Shown in pieces: positions 1 through 9,721 of a DNA stretch of 64,000 nucleotides. Positions within the stretch are counted from its first letter, which is position 1, and every line of letters starts with the position of its first letter. Origin of the DNA: Aquiflexum gelatinilyticum (lineage in GTDB: Bacteria > Bacteroidota > Bacteroidia > Cytophagales > Cyclobacteriaceae). A program made the position numbers and the translations under genes. The DNA lies in the NCBI RefSeq assembly GCF_024741135.1, contig NZ_JANSUY010000002.1, forward strand, positions 124,001-188,000, written 5' to 3'. The notes beneath the pieces are model-generated. The model was given only the letters and a program-made list of their open reading frames with translations, had not been told where the DNA came from and searched no databases.

Positions 1-2
1 AG

Positions 3-1382
3 GAAGAAAGTGATTGGGGATTACCTGTCAATGTCAGTCTACCCAAAAAAGAAGCTGACATCGCCTACCTTTCTGTTGCTGAACTTTCTTCTTTGATCAA
101 AAGCAAAAAGCTGAGCTCGGAAAGGTTGACAAAAATCTACCTCGACAGGATCAAATTTTATTCAGATACCCTTCAGTGCCTTATTACCTTGATGGAAACT
201 GAGGCCATGCAAAAAGCCAAAGCCATGGATACTGAGCTTGCAAAAGGAATCTACCGCGGTCCGTTGCATGGAATTCCTTATGGTATCAAGGATTTGTTGG
301 CAGTAAAAGGTACCAAAACCACATGGGGCGCCATGCCTTACAAAGATCAAACGATCGATGAAACAGCCACAGTAGTAGAAAAACTCAATGAAGCAGGCGC
401 AGTCTTGGTGGGAAAATTTACCTTGGGTGCATTGGCCATGGGAGATGTTTGGTACGGAGGGGTGACCAAAAATCCTTGGAACATGAAGCAAGGTTCCAGC
501 GGTTCCTCGGCAGGTTCAGCATCCGCGGTGAGTGCGGGATTGGTTCCTTTTGCCATCGGAACAGAAACACTCGGAAGCATTGTCTCGCCATCCACAAGAA
601 ACGGCGTGACCGGATTGAGACCTACATATGGCCGGGTAAGCAAACATGGTGCGATGGCACTCAGCTGGAGCATGGACAAAATCGGCCCAATTTCCAGGTC
701 GGCTTTGGATAACGGGATTGTCCTTTCTGTCATTAATGGATTTGACCCCAAAGACAAAAGCACTATCGCCGCTGCATTTCAATACAACTCCAAAAATTCC
801 ATCAAAGACCTCAAAATCGGATATTTTGCTCCTTTTTTCGAAGGGACAAGAGCCAACATAGACAAGGATAAAAAAGTATTGGAAGACCTGAGGACGATGG
901 GATTGGAACTCCATCCTGTCGAACTCAAAACTTCTGTCGATCCAAGCAGTATGCTGATTTCCCTTTATGTGGAAGGTGCAGCGGCTTTTGATGATTTGAC
1001 AAGATTGAATCTTGATGACCAAATGGTCGCCCAACACCGCAATGCTTGGCCAAATCTCTTCCGTGCAGCACGTTTCATCCCGGCAGTCGAATACATCCAA
1101 GCCAACCGGTATCGCAGCATTTTGATCGAAGAGATGCACGCCTTGTTTCAGGAATATGATGTGATAGTCACTCCTTCCTTTGCAGGAAACCAGCTTCAGA
1201 TCACCAACCTGACTGGACATCCGGCCCTTTGTATGCCAAACGGTTTTGCTGAAAACGGGAGTCCGACTTCCATTACTTTTCTTGCCAATCTTTTTGACGA
1301 AGAAAAACTGATCATGCTGGGCAAAGCTTATCAGGAAAAAACCGATTGGCAGAAAAAGAGACCTGCCTTTTTTGATAAATAA
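3..1382 (+). CDS. Amidase signature family enzyme, 5' end outside window
   Basis: Amidase-signature hydrolase that cleaves a carboxamide or similar amide bond; the substrate cannot be read from sequence. The frame is open to the left edge from base 3, so the start codon lies outside the window. The Ser-cisSer-Lys triad is visible: Lys in GIPYGIKDL (near nt 280), the Gly/Ser-rich loop GSSGSSAGSA (near nt 495) and the nucleophile region GTETLGSIVS (near nt 560). The visible start of the protein (LSVAELSSLIKSKKLSSERL) matches the usual N-terminal helix of the family, although residues precede it, so a secretion signal or other leader may be missing from view. The stop is 17 nt before the next start, so the two are probably co-transcribed. 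Family assignment is firm; the physiological role is unknown. Confidence 0.9.
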   Translation, partial: EESDWGLPVNVSLPKKEADIAYLSVAELSSLIKSKKLSSERLTKIYLDRIKFYSDTLQCLITLMETEAMQKAKAMDTELAKGIYRGPLHGIPYGIKDLLAVKGTKTTWGAMPYKDQTIDETATVVEKLNEAGAVLVGKFTLGALAMGDVWYGGVTKNPWNMKQGSSGSSAGSASAVSAGLVPFAIGTETLGSIVSPSTRNGVTGLRPTYGRVSKHGAMALSWSMDKIGPISRSALDNGIVLSVINGFDPKDKSTIAAAFQYNSKNSIKDLKIGYFAPFFEGTRANIDKDKKVLEDLRTMGLELHPVELKTSVDPSSMLISLYVEGAAAFDDLTRLNLDDQMVAQHRNAWPNLFRAARFIPAVEYIQANRYRSILIEEMHALFQEYDVIVTPSFAGNQLQITNLTGHPALCMPNGFAENGSPTSITFLANLFDEEKLIMLGKAYQEKTDWQKKRPAFFDK

Positions 1383-1399
1383 TATTCCATCCAACCCCA

Positions 1400-2566
1400 A
1401 TGGAAAGAAATACTTACGATGTGGCGGTAATTGGTCTGGGAGCATTGGGTTCATCGACCCTGTGGCAACTTAGCAAATCAGGAAAAAAAATTCTTGGCAT
1501 CGACCAATTCTCCCCTCCACATACCATGGGTTCTTCCCACGGGGAAACCAGGATTACCAGACTTGCGGTCGGCGAAGGAATGGATTTTGTGCCCATTGTC
1601 AAGAGGTCCCATGAAATCTGGAAAGAACTTGAGTCCCAAACAGGGTCTACCATCATGACGACAACAGGCGGTTTGCTTTTTGACTCTGGAATCCAAAGTT
1701 GGGCGAAGCATGGCTCGGAAGGGTTTTTCGAAAGGACAGTGAAATTCGCACAAGAGGGAAACATACCCTATGAGGTTTTTGATGCCCAAGAACTCGGAAA
1801 CCGATATTCTGAATTCAATTTAGAAGAAAGCGGCAAAGTCTATTACGAGCCGAGTGCAGGATTTCTCCGGCCCGAGCTGGCGATTTCGACCCAACTCCAA
1901 CTTGCGGGACAAAACGGCGCAGTCATCAAAACCCACACAAAAGTATTGAGTATTTCTCCTTTGCCAGGTGGGGGTGTGCGAATCCAAACCAACCAAGGGA
2001 CATTCGAAGCGGCTCAGGCTGTGATCAGCGCCGGTCCTTGGGTCAAGGATTTCCTGCCTTCCTTTGTCAAGACTCAATTCAAAATCTGCAGACAGATCTT
2101 GCATTGGATTCCCAAAAAAGGAAAAGCATTTGAACTGGGAAAAACCCCCATTTTCATGTGGGGCTATGATTCGGGTCCGGAAGATTTTATCTATGGTTTT
2201 CCTTCTTTGGATGGCGCTACGATCAAAGTCGCCTCGGAATCCTTTGTAGAAAGAAACCATCCCGACACGATTTTGAGGGATGTTTCAGAAGCAGAATGTG
2301 AGGATTTTATCCAAAATAAAATCGCCAACCGATTTAACCACATCGAAAAAAAAGTAGTCCAATCCAAAGTCTGCATTTATACAGTCACCTCTGATTCCTA
2401 TTTTGTGGTGGATGAATTGCCTGATTTCCCGGAAGTTTTGGTGGCTTCAGCCTGCAGCGGTCATGGGTTCAAACACTCCGCCGGACTTGGAGAAGGCATT
2501 GCTGATAAAATCCTTGGGAAAAAGCCTAGGTTTGATTTGGAGGTTTTTGGTTTCCGGGATTATTAA
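1400..2566 (+). CDS. FAD-dependent sarcosine oxidase / N-methyltryptophan oxidase-like protein
   Basis: Monomeric flavoprotein amine oxidase of the DAO/MSOX family, predicted to oxidise an N-methyl or secondary amino acid with release of hydrogen peroxide. The N-terminus carries the dinucleotide-binding Gly motif (GLGALGSS, residues 12-19) and an acidic strand end (GIDQF). The segment KVCIYTVTSDSYFVVDE (Cys near residue 325) aligns with the Cys that binds FAD covalently in monomeric sarcosine oxidase, and SGHGFKHSAGLGEGIA matches the C-terminal FAD-binding region. The length of 388 aa is typical. It follows the amidase by 17 nt, which suggests a shared transcript and perhaps a short pathway for an N-alkylated amide or amino acid; that link is inference. 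Confidence 0.85.
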   Translation: MERNTYDVAVIGLGALGSSTLWQLSKSGKKILGIDQFSPPHTMGSSHGETRITRLAVGEGMDFVPIVKRSHEIWKELESQTGSTIMTTTGGLLFDSGIQSWAKHGSEGFFERTVKFAQEGNIPYEVFDAQELGNRYSEFNLEESGKVYYEPSAGFLRPELAISTQLQLAGQNGAVIKTHTKVLSISPLPGGGVRIQTNQGTFEAAQAVISAGPWVKDFLPSFVKTQFKICRQILHWIPKKGKAFELGKTPIFMWGYDSGPEDFIYGFPSLDGATIKVASESFVERNHPDTILRDVSEAECEDFIQNKIANRFNHIEKKVVQSKVCIYTVTSDSYFVVDELPDFPEVLVASACSGHGFKHSAGLGEGIADKILGKKPRFDLEVFGFRDY

Positions 2567-2724
2567 CTTAGGAGCATATATTTGTATGCTAATCTGGTCT
2601 TATCCATCATTTCAATTGTAAACAGATATTAATTGATATTGGATATTGATTGATATTGTTTTGGTCACAAGCCCCTTCATTTGCTTTGAGCGCCATGGTT
2701 TCCCTAGTTTATTTTGATTGTTCT

Positions 2725-3789
2725 TCATCTCGCATTCTTCTTTATCCAGTTATCCAAAACTGACGTAACTGAATACTTGACTCCTTTAAATCGGTCCGGA
2801 GGTGCGGTGTCCAAAGCTTTTCGGACTTCGAGGATCGCAGGATAAAAATCCATACCCTGTCCCGCAAGTTGCCCGTCAACCACACGGAGTAACCTTTCAA
2901 CCCCAAAATGATCAAAAGACCATTCCTGAAGGTTGTTTGAATCGGGTATTGCCGAACGGATATCAGCGGCCATCTGCAGGATACTGAGTCGGACCGGCTC
3001 GGTAAACAAAGCCGGATGGTCCACCATGTTGCCATCCAAAAAATCATAGGCATAATGGTAATTGTACTCAGACACCAGAATCCCGATCAATTCACTTTCC
3101 CAATCAGGCCTTGATTTGATTTTTTCAACTGCCGCCTCCCTGACTTCAGCTTCGTGAAACCTCCCAGTGAGCGGCAAAATCCCAAGGATACTTTGGGTAG
3201 AATCCAAACCTTCAATTTCCCTCATGTAAGTTTCATATTGTTCTTTGTCCTGTGTCTGGATTTGCGAAATTATTTCTTTTTGCTGCTTACTTTGGTAGAC
3301 AAGCCAATCAACCAACAGACCAACCGTAAAGACAAGACTAAACAAAAATCCTATGGAGAAAAAGATCCTTACCGGTGCAAAAATTGGCTCTTTTCCCAAA
3401 AAAAGCACCAGAAACGATGGAATGAAAATCAACAAAGGAAACCAAATCAGGGAATTCATATTGGCCAGCCAAGGGGAAAAACTCACTGCCTCGGTGATAT
3501 TGTCCCATTTTAGTGCGGCTGAAAAAAACACGGTAATTACAAATGCGATGCAAAGTATTACTGCCAAAAAATTTCTCCAAAATGGATCCGGAGTCAGCAT
3601 ACCAAAGACCCCAAGTCTGGACAAGTAGAAAAACAATCCAATGCTCCCTAAGGAAATCCCTAAACCGAAAAACGACAAACCCAATCCATATCCCATGGCA
3701 TTGTCACCTCCCATATTCGGCTTTGGATAATTCAAATACAACAGGCATAGGTAGAATACCAAAGTCAGAACAAAAGAAAATTTACCCAT
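2725..3789 (-). CDS. Polytopic membrane protein with soluble C-terminal domain
   Basis: I do not recognise a family. The 354-aa protein starts with four or five hydrophobic segments (about residues 5-20, 35-60, 70-90, 105-130 and 145-165). A charged Gln/Lys/Glu-rich linker that may be helical follows (about 168-195), then a soluble alpha-helical domain of roughly 160 residues. There is no signal peptidase site. It stands alone on the minus strand, convergent with the oxidase upstream and divergent from pckG. The start ATG at 3789 gives a normal first membrane segment. Existence as a gene is well supported by codon structure and membrane topology; function is unknown. Confidence 0.75.
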   Translation of the reverse strand: MGKFSFVLTLVFYLCLLYLNYPKPNMGGDNAMGYGLGLSFFGLGISLGSIGLFFYLSRLGVFGMLTPDPFWRNFLAVILCIAFVITVFFSAALKWDNITEAVSFSPWLANMNSLIWFPLLIFIPSFLVLFLGKEPIFAPVRIFFSIGFLFSLVFTVGLLVDWLVYQSKQQKEIISQIQTQDKEQYETYMREIEGLDSTQSILGILPLTGRFHEAEVREAAVEKIKSRPDWESELIGILVSEYNYHYAYDFLDGNMVDHPALFTEPVRLSILQMAADIRSAIPDSNNLQEWSFDHFGVERLLRVVDGQLAGQGMDFYPAILEVRKALDTAPPDRFKGVKYSVTSVLDNWIKKNAR

Positions 3790-4142
3790 AGTATTTTTGG
3801 TTTGAAGCTATTTTTTGAGAAGAAATTAAATTACATACAAAACAGGTTCAACATCAAGTGAGTAACGTCAGATGACAGATTTCATAATTACCTGAAAATG
3901 ACATCTATCATGATTTAGTAAAATTTTAATCACCTGACTTTAGGCTATTTTTCGCTCAGAAATGAATAATTTAGGGTTGTGGAAATCAGGTAAAATTTAA
4001 TCAAAAAATATAAAATTCTAAATAAAGAAAGAAATAGGCTTTTTGAATTGAGTGCCTGTATTTTTACAACAAAAAAAACTACGATTAACTTCTAAACCCA
4101 AATTTTAACTTTAAAAAAACAATCTGCTAAAATCAAGAAACT
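3790..4142. promoter_or_regulatory. AT-rich divergent intergenic region upstream of pckG
   Basis: This 353-bp stretch separates two divergent genes and has no credible reading frame. It is strongly A/T-rich and should hold the promoters for pckG and the membrane gene. Near 4050 there is a TATTTTTA sequence that resembles the Bacteroidota -7 box, but I do not find a -33 element at the proper distance. I see no repeats or hairpins of note. Confidence 0.4.
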
Positions 4143-5975
4143 ATGCTGACACAAATCAAAACTGAATTAAAGGACTGGGTGGATTCAATGACGGGCCACT
4201 TTGGTCCGGATCATGTCCATTGGTGTGATGGTTCCGAACAAGAGTATGATATACTTTGTCAAAAAATGGTGGATAAAGGAACCTTCATCAAACTCAATCC
4301 GGAGAAGAGACCGAATAGTTTTGCATGTTTTTCGGACCCAAGCGATGTGGCTAGGGTCGAAGACAAAACTTTTATCTGCAGCAGAAGAAAAGAAGATGCC
4401 GGACCGACCAACAATTGGATGAATCCGACTGAAATGAAGGAAATTTTGAACGGGCTTACTGCCGGAAGCATGAAAGGCAGGACAATGTATGTCATTCCTT
4501 TTTGCATGGGTCCTGTGGGTTCGCACCTTTCCAGATACGGTGTTCAGATTACAGACAGCGAATACGTGGTCGTCAACATGAGAATCATGACCAGAATGGG
4601 AGCACCTATCCTGAAGTACATTGACGAGCATTTTGTCAAATGTATCCATACGCTTGGTGCCCCTTTGGAGCCGGGTGCCAAGGACGTCAAGTGGCCCTGC
4701 AATCCTACTGTCAAATACATATCCCATTTTCCTGAAGAAAGACTCATCATTTCATATGGAAGCGGTTATGGCGGAAATGCCCTTTTGGGTAAGAAATGCT
4801 TTGCACTCAGAATCGCTTCCACCATGGGAAGAGAAGAAGGATGGCTCGCTGAGCACATGCTGATTCTTGGCGTGGAAAGTCCCCAAAAGGAAAAAAGCTA
4901 TATCGCGGCCGCGTTTCCAAGTGCCTGCGGTAAGACCAACTTTGCCATGATGATCCCTCCAAAAGAAATGGAAGGGTGGCGCATCACCACCATCGGCGAT
5001 GACATTGCATGGATTCACAAAGGAGAAAACGGAAGATTACACGCCATCAATCCCGAAGCAGGATACTTTGGCGTGGCTCCCGGCACCAACTACAAGACCA
5101 ACCCCAATGCAATGGAAAGCATCCGGGCAAACACAATTTTTACCAATGTCGCCATCACTGCTGACGGGGATGTATGGTGGGAAGGCATGACCAAAGAGAT
5201 GCCGGAAGGTCTCACTGACTGGCACGGCAAACCTTATGACAAAGCAAGCGGAAAACCTGCAGCACATCCCAATTCAAGATTTACCGCTCCTGCAAACCAA
5301 AATCCTGCAATAGATCCTGAATGGAACAATGCCGAAGGTGTGCCGATCACAGCATTCGTTTTTGGAGGAAGAAGAAGCACAACGGTGCCATTGGTATACC
5401 AAGCTTTCAACTGGAATTTTGGTGTCTATATGGCCGCGACAATGGGTTCAGAGACTACTGCGGCAGCTTTTGGAGAAGTAGGAAAAGTCAGGAGGGATCC
5501 ATTTGCGATGTTGCCATTTATGGGTTACCACATGGGGGATTATTTCAACCATTGGCTTCAGTTTGGCAGGGACTTGCAAAACGCTCCAAGAATCTTTGGT
5601 GTCAACTGGTTTAGAAAAGACGAGGAAGGCAACTTCATCTGGCCAGGATTTGGTGACAACATGCGTGTGCTCAAGTGGATTATCGGCCGATGCAAAGGAA
5701 GGATTTCTGCTGTCGAATGTCCGATTGGCTGGAGACCAAGATATAAGGACATGGACTGGGAAGGCATGCATGATTTCAGCAAAGAGGAATTTGACAAGAT
5801 CATGATGATCGAGCCGGAGCCTTGGAAGACTGAATTGCTTGGCCACAGTGAACTGTTCGAAAAAGCCTATGACAAAGTCCCGAAAGAGTTTTTCTTTATG
5901 AGGGAGTTGTTGCTTTCGGCCTTGTGGAGATCACCGGATAAAGTAGACCTAGCGTCTGAAAGAGGAGACCACTAG
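4143..5975 (+). CDS. pckG: Phosphoenolpyruvate carboxykinase (GTP)
   Basis: Converts oxaloacetate and GTP to phosphoenolpyruvate, CO2 and GDP, the entry step of gluconeogenesis; cytosolic. At 610 aa it has the standard length of the GTP-dependent class. The kinase-1 loop [13 protein letters not shown] (about residues 257-269) contains the hyper-reactive Cys of this class next to the Lys/Thr that bind nucleotide phosphates. The kinase-2 region GDDIAWI follows, with the Mn/GTP segment [25 protein letters not shown] is another conserved block. The gene stands alone, behind a long AT-rich leader and ahead of a strong terminator, so it is probably monocistronic. This is the GTP enzyme and not the ATP-dependent PckA. 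Confidence 0.97.
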   Translation: MLTQIKTELKDWVDSMTGHFGPDHVHWCDGSEQEYDILCQKMVDKGTFIKLNPEKRPNSFACFSDPSDVARVEDKTFICSRRKEDAGPTNNWMNPTEMKEILNGLTAGSMKGRTMYVIPFCMGPVGSHLSRYGVQITDSEYVVVNMRIMTRMGAPILKYIDEHFVKCIHTLGAPLEPGAKDVKWPCNPTVKYISHFPEERLIISYGSGYGGNALLGKKCFALRIASTMGREEGWLAEHMLILGVESPQKEKSYIAAAFPSACGKTNFAMMIPPKEMEGWRITTIGDDIAWIHKGENGRLHAINPEAGYFGVAPGTNYKTNPNAMESIRANTIFTNVAITADGDVWWEGMTKEMPEGLTDWHGKPYDKASGKPAAHPNSRFTAPANQNPAIDPEWNNAEGVPITAFVFGGRRSTTVPLVYQAFNWNFGVYMAATMGSETTAAAFGEVGKVRRDPFAMLPFMGYHMGDYFNHWLQFGRDLQNAPRIFGVNWFRKDEEGNFIWPGFGDNMRVLKWIIGRCKGRISAVECPIGWRPRYKDMDWEGMHDFSKEEFDKIMMIEPEPWKTELLGHSELFEKAYDKVPKEFFFMRELLLSALWRSPDKVDLASERGDH

Positions 5976-5998
5976 TTTCTTCCATATCCTAACCAAAG

Positions 5999-6034
5999 AT
6001 CCCTGTAAGTTTAAACTTGCAGGGATTTTTTTTT
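5999..6034 (+). terminator. Rho-independent terminator of pckG
   Basis: A 12-bp stem (ATCCCTGTAAGT with ACTTGCAGGGAT, one T-G wobble) around a TTAA loop, followed by a run of nine T. It lies 23 nt after the pckG stop codon. Confidence 0.9.
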
Positions 6035-6112
6035 CAAGGAAAAATTTCCACCAATTTGTTAAAAGGTTTCTATGCGTGGATGTTAAACCAATTGTCTATT
6101 TTCATAGCCACT

Positions 6113-6200
6113 TTTTTTCTTGACAAAAAAAGTTGCCAAAAAAGTCAAGACGGCGAAATCCTATCCGCGCACAAGGCCAAGGCCGGCCCGGTTCGCCGTC
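6113..6200. repeat. GC-rich nested inverted repeat, REP-like intergenic element
   Basis: The region 5976-6332 contains no credible gene. Inside it are two successive inverted repeats: CTTGAC (6119-6124) with GTCAAG (6144-6149), and GACGGCGAA (6149-6157) with TTCGCCGTC (6192-6200). The second encloses a GC-rich loop holding GGCCAAGGCCGGCCC, in sharp contrast to the AT-rich flanks. This looks like a mobile or interspersed palindromic element and not a terminator, since no T run follows. A 117-codon open frame crosses the area, but it also runs through the pckG terminator and is judged accidental. Confidence 0.45.
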
Positions 6201-6332
6201 ATTCCTCACCGCCTTTACAAATAACATTCAGTTTAAATTTTAAAGATTCGAAAAAAAATTGCTCTAAAAAAGTATTGGACTTAAGGAGCTACATAATCTT
6301 TAAAATAAGGAAAGAACATCCTCCTCCAATCC

Positions 6333-7673
6333 TTACTTCCCCCAAAAATACCTATTCCCATATTGGATAAATGTCGGCCAATTTGGGACGACAGTATGGC
6401 CGCCGCTGTGCTGTCTGAAGGCGATTTCTCCTTTTAGAAGACCTGTTTCCTGTGGAGGAAAAACATTCGTTCCTAGATCATTTTTTCCCAAAAGCCGATA
6501 CACCGGTCCGGCATACACTCCCGCCAAAAACATTCCCTTTGCATCGATCCATTGTCCTTCGACTTCGGGCGAACCCACACTAATGAATACCGGCCTCGGC
6601 GCACAGAGCGCAATGAGTTGGTGGGCATCGACGGGAAGGTCATTAGGGCTGAGCGGTCCTGCATATTTGATAAAATTGGGTGCAAACCAATGGTATTCCG
6701 CAGAGGAAGCAAGGTTTTCTACCTGTTCTCCAAAAACGCGGCGAAGAATTTTAGCACCACCCGCACCTGAGGAACCGATAAAGCCGATTGCAAAACGCTC
6801 ATCATAAGCCATGGCTACTATTGCTGCTTTGCCATACCGGGACAAGCCTTCGATTACGACACGCTTTTCATCTACTTTTTTGTCAGTTTCAAAATAGTCA
6901 ATGGCCCGACTTGCTCCCCAAGCCCAAGCCCGAAGTGCACCCCAATCATCTGCTTTTCTAGGTTCGCCTTTGTTGACCAAGCCGATGATGCCGCCTCTCA
7001 GTCCGGCACCGTGGTCAGCCTGATAGCTAGTCGGTATGAGAATGGCATATCCCCAACCATTATCCAGAATCTGTTCTTGCCAAGGCTTACCGTCCTGAGG
7101 AGGTCGACGGAAATTGGCAGGAAAATTCCAACCGAATTCCAAAACCAAAGGAACCTTCCCATTCCCATTGGCAGGTGTGGTAATGGTCATTTCCAAGGTG
7201 ACCTCTATCGAAGGATACGATGAATTGTCCACAATGCCGAGCAACTCACGGACTTTGACTGGTGTGTTGCCGATGAGGCTGTCCTTTTCAGATTTTACTT
7301 TCCATGTCACCGCAGGCACATTTTCGGGAATCCGACCGTAGATTTCTCTGTCAAAAGCTTCTTTGATTTCAAGCCTACGTGATTCCCACTGTTCCGGAGT
7401 ATTGACTTTGGAACCATTATCGAAGACCAAAGGATCGGGAAGCGAGGTGTAGGCTGTCGCTTTAGATTCGTCAGCATTTGCGGCATTTGGCGCTTCCGGA
7501 TTGCCGGATGGTCCGGGACGGAGGGACTTGATGCCAAGCATGTCCATCATCAACTGATGGTCCTCCCGACTCAGTTTGGCAATGCTGTCCCTTGCCTGTT
7601 GTGACATCTGCGAAAAAGAAGGAACTGAAATCAGGATCAAAAACAGAAAAAGAAGCGGAAGGGAATGTCTCAT
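6333..7673 (-). CDS. Secreted CE15-like (glucuronoyl esterase-type) hydrolase
   Basis: Alpha/beta hydrolase resembling carbohydrate esterase family 15, whose members cleave esters between glucuronic acid and lignin alcohols. The nucleophile motif GLSRYGKAA matches the family's G-C-S-R-x-G-K pattern, with Leu in place of Cys. SSGAGG follows, and a late His (HSGGHTVVPNW) fits the triad. I place the start at the ATG at 7673, giving about 446 aa that begin with a clear signal peptide (MRHSLPLLFLFL, cleavage near SFSQ). The longer frame to 7721 would add a polar stretch ahead of the signal. Residues 20-75 form a linker that includes a Pro/Ala-rich part. The real substrate could be another carboxylic ester. 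It stands alone, facing away from the next gene. Confidence 0.75.
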   Translation of the reverse strand: MRHSLPLLFLFLILISVPSFSQMSQQARDSIAKLSREDHQLMMDMLGIKSLRPGPSGNPEAPNAANADESKATAYTSLPDPLVFDNGSKVNTPEQWESRRLEIKEAFDREIYGRIPENVPAVTWKVKSEKDSLIGNTPVKVRELLGIVDNSSYPSIEVTLEMTITTPANGNGKVPLVLEFGWNFPANFRRPPQDGKPWQEQILDNGWGYAILIPTSYQADHGAGLRGGIIGLVNKGEPRKADDWGALRAWAWGASRAIDYFETDKKVDEKRVVIEGLSRYGKAAIVAMAYDERFAIGFIGSSGAGGAKILRRVFGEQVENLASSAEYHWFAPNFIKYAGPLSPNDLPVDAHQLIALCAPRPVFISVGSPEVEGQWIDAKGMFLAGVYAGPVYRLLGKNDLGTNVFPPQETGLLKGEIAFRQHSGGHTVVPNWPTFIQYGNRYFWGK

Positions 7674-7713
7674 TTTTGGGTATTTATTATAAAATTTAAG
7701 CATGTCATCCTGC

Positions 7714-7910
7714 TTATTCAAGGGATGTTTGAAGAATGGTTGAATATGTTCCTTCGGGGGAGAGATGAATCAAAAATAAGCCTTTGCTGTAGATAGGACC
7801 TTGGTCATCTACCGCAAAGCAATATTCCATGCAATCACTCAGCGCTTCTAACTTGCCAACAGAATGATTGCACTTCCCAAAAAAATGGGTTAGTTTGGGT
7901 AATCAATTTG
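7714..7910 (-). pseudogene. Possible decayed 3' gene fragment upstream of the CE15-like gene
   Basis: The 323-bp gap 7722-8044 holds no complete gene. On the minus strand, about 65 codons are open and read like protein (for example NHSVGKLEALSDCMEY and GLFLIHLSPEGTYSTILQ), ending in TAA at 7714. The only ATG in frame is internal, leaving about 33 codons. It may be the tail of a lost gene, since it lies on the same strand just ahead of the esterase. No family is recognised, and a chance open frame cannot be excluded. Confidence 0.25.
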
Positions 7911-8044
7911 TCTATCAATCTTTTTCATATCCGGTTAAAGCTTTGTTTTCAAAGAAGAGACAACATTGATAGAATTACTCTTTTTCGAATTCTGTTAGGG
8001 CATTCGGAAAGCCTCCTATTAAAACCACAAAATTATTCCAGCTC

Positions 8045-8911
8045 ATGTACAAAAAACTTTTATTCCTCTCGATGGCTTTGATTATGATTGTATCTCAATC
8101 TAAGTCCCAAAGCATTTCTCCCGAAAACAGCCCTCCCCAAACAATTATCAAACAACTAAAAAACGACAAAGGCGCACCCTACGAACTCGCAATAACACTT
8201 CCTTCAGCTTACCAACCTGAGAAAGAATACAAAATCCTCTATTACCTTGATGCTTATTGGCTTCAGGATATGGTCAGAGGATGCTATCGCCTTAAAGCCA
8301 TGTCGAGCGAAATGGAGGAGGTGATTTTGGTGGGAATATTATCAGTAGGAAATGAAAAAGACTGGCACAAACAGCGGAATATGGATTACACGCCTTCCGT
8401 TTATGACTTAAGCTGGTTGAAATTAAAAATTGAGTTTGGCGGTATGTTCTTAGATGAAACCAACACAGGTGGTGCCGAGCATTTTATGCAGTTTCTGAAA
8501 AACCAAATTATCCCGACAATAGAAAAAGAATACAAAGTAGATGCTAAGACTAGGGGTATTTTGGGCCATTCATTCGGAGGCTTATTGGCTTTTTACTCTT
8601 TTGTGAATTACAATGATTTATTTGCCAATTACATCCTGCTTGCTCCAGCTATATGGTGGAATGATTCGGAAATATTTCAGGACAAAGCCTCCCTTCTGAG
8701 TCAAAAAGAAGCGAAGATGTTCATCGCAATGGGCACAGGAGAAATCAATATGTTGAAGATTCCTTTGGGAAAACTTACAGAAGAGTTGAAATCCAAAGAC
8801 AACGAAAAATTAGTAATGACATACAAGCAATATGAAAACGCCACCCACAATTCTGTTCTTCCCCAAGGGATTTATGATGGTATCGAACTTTTGTACAGCA
8901 AATCCAAATGA
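8045..8911 (+). CDS. Secreted alpha/beta hydrolase, esterase D / Fes-like family
   Basis: Serine esterase of the putative esterase group that includes ferric-enterobactin esterases and esterase D. The 288-aa protein begins with a signal peptide (MYKKLLFLSMALIMIVSQ, cleavage around SKSQS). It has a typical beta-strand start (YELAITLPSAYQPEKEYKIL) and the nucleophile elbow GHSFGG near residue 175. LLAPAIWWND follows, as is common in this family, and a late His in ENATHNSVLP completes the triad. The true substrate is unknown; siderophore or acyl-ester hydrolysis is possible. The next gene follows after 65 nt on the same strand. Confidence 0.8.
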   Translation: MYKKLLFLSMALIMIVSQSKSQSISPENSPPQTIIKQLKNDKGAPYELAITLPSAYQPEKEYKILYYLDAYWLQDMVRGCYRLKAMSSEMEEVILVGILSVGNEKDWHKQRNMDYTPSVYDLSWLKLKIEFGGMFLDETNTGGAEHFMQFLKNQIIPTIEKEYKVDAKTRGILGHSFGGLLAFYSFVNYNDLFANYILLAPAIWWNDSEIFQDKASLLSQKEAKMFIAMGTGEINMLKIPLGKLTEELKSKDNEKLVMTYKQYENATHNSVLPQGIYDGIELLYSKSK

Positions 8912-8976
8912 ATCGGAAAGGCACGATCTCCCACTCAAGTATCCGAATCAGACCATGTATTTAAATTTGAATAAAA

Positions 8977-9543
8977 ATGCTTAAAAAGATATTTTTCCCA
9001 TTGATGTCCATCTTCTTGGCTTATAATACCTATAAGCTTTTTATGGTATTCAGTTCCGTGTCCCAAGAAGAGTTTTCATTTTTGTTAAGCTTTATTTTGG
9101 CCATATTGCTCAACCTCTTCGTTACAGGAATCTTCGCATTTACAGGCTTTGCCTATCCAAGCAGCAGGTTGATGCCTGAATCCTACTACGTGGTCAAAAA
9201 TCCAAAAGCGATCACCAAAGCCTATCGTTATTTGGGAGTCAAATACTTCAGGTCATTTTTAATGTTGATCCATTGGGGCAAAGAAAAGAACCGGAAAAAA
9301 TACTTTAACGGCACCAAATCAGGCATCAAAGATTTTGACTTTCAGACCCGGCAATCGGAATTCGGACATTTAGCGGCATTTGTTGTGATTTCTCTTGCAT
9401 GCATTTGGCTCCTGCCGATGGGTCATGTACGGATAGCTTGGCTGACAATGGCATTGAATATTCCTTTCAATCTTTATCCCGTCATTTTGCAGCGGATACA
9501 TCGGGTGCAGATCCAAAGGTTGACAAAGTATATCAGCTACTGA
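8977..9543 (+). CDS. CrtO-like (glycosyl-diaponeurosporenoate acyltransferase family) membrane protein
   Basis: The 188-aa protein has four predicted membrane segments (about residues 5-22, 36-58, 128-146 and 150-170). The C-terminal half (SEFGHLAAFVVISLACIWLL, then NIPFNLYPVILQRIHRVQIQRL) resembles the acyltransferase family named after staphylococcal CrtO, which ends in a hydrophobic hairpin and a Q-R-x-x-R-x-x-R-x-x-x-L motif. The His in the EFGH segment is a plausible catalytic residue. No carotenoid genes are nearby, so an actual role in pigment acylation is unsupported; members in Bacteroidota may acylate another lipid. It follows the esterase on the same strand. Confidence 0.55.
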   Translation: MLKKIFFPLMSIFLAYNTYKLFMVFSSVSQEEFSFLLSFILAILLNLFVTGIFAFTGFAYPSSRLMPESYYVVKNPKAITKAYRYLGVKYFRSFLMLIHWGKEKNRKKYFNGTKSGIKDFDFQTRQSEFGHLAAFVVISLACIWLLPMGHVRIAWLTMALNIPFNLYPVILQRIHRVQIQRLTKYISY

Positions 9544-9721
9544 CCAAGGAATTTTTGAAACTTTTATAAACCGGTTTTTAACACAAATTTAAAAATCAGA
9601 ATCCTGATGAATACTTTCCGTAGGCACTGAATTACTCTTTTTCCCCTGTGGAATGTACTGAGGAAACCAAAAATCTCGATAAAATCCCCCGATTCTAAAA
9701 CCATACAGATGGCATAAGTCT

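Noticed and set aside
516-1454. Antisense open frame of 312 codons over the amidase gene
   Set aside because: The plus strand has a full amidase with catalytic motifs; the antisense product has no recognisable features and is a codon-bias shadow.
6017-6370. Plus-strand open frame of 117 codons after pckG
   Set aside because: It begins within the pckG terminator, crosses a palindromic element and overlaps the end of the esterase gene.
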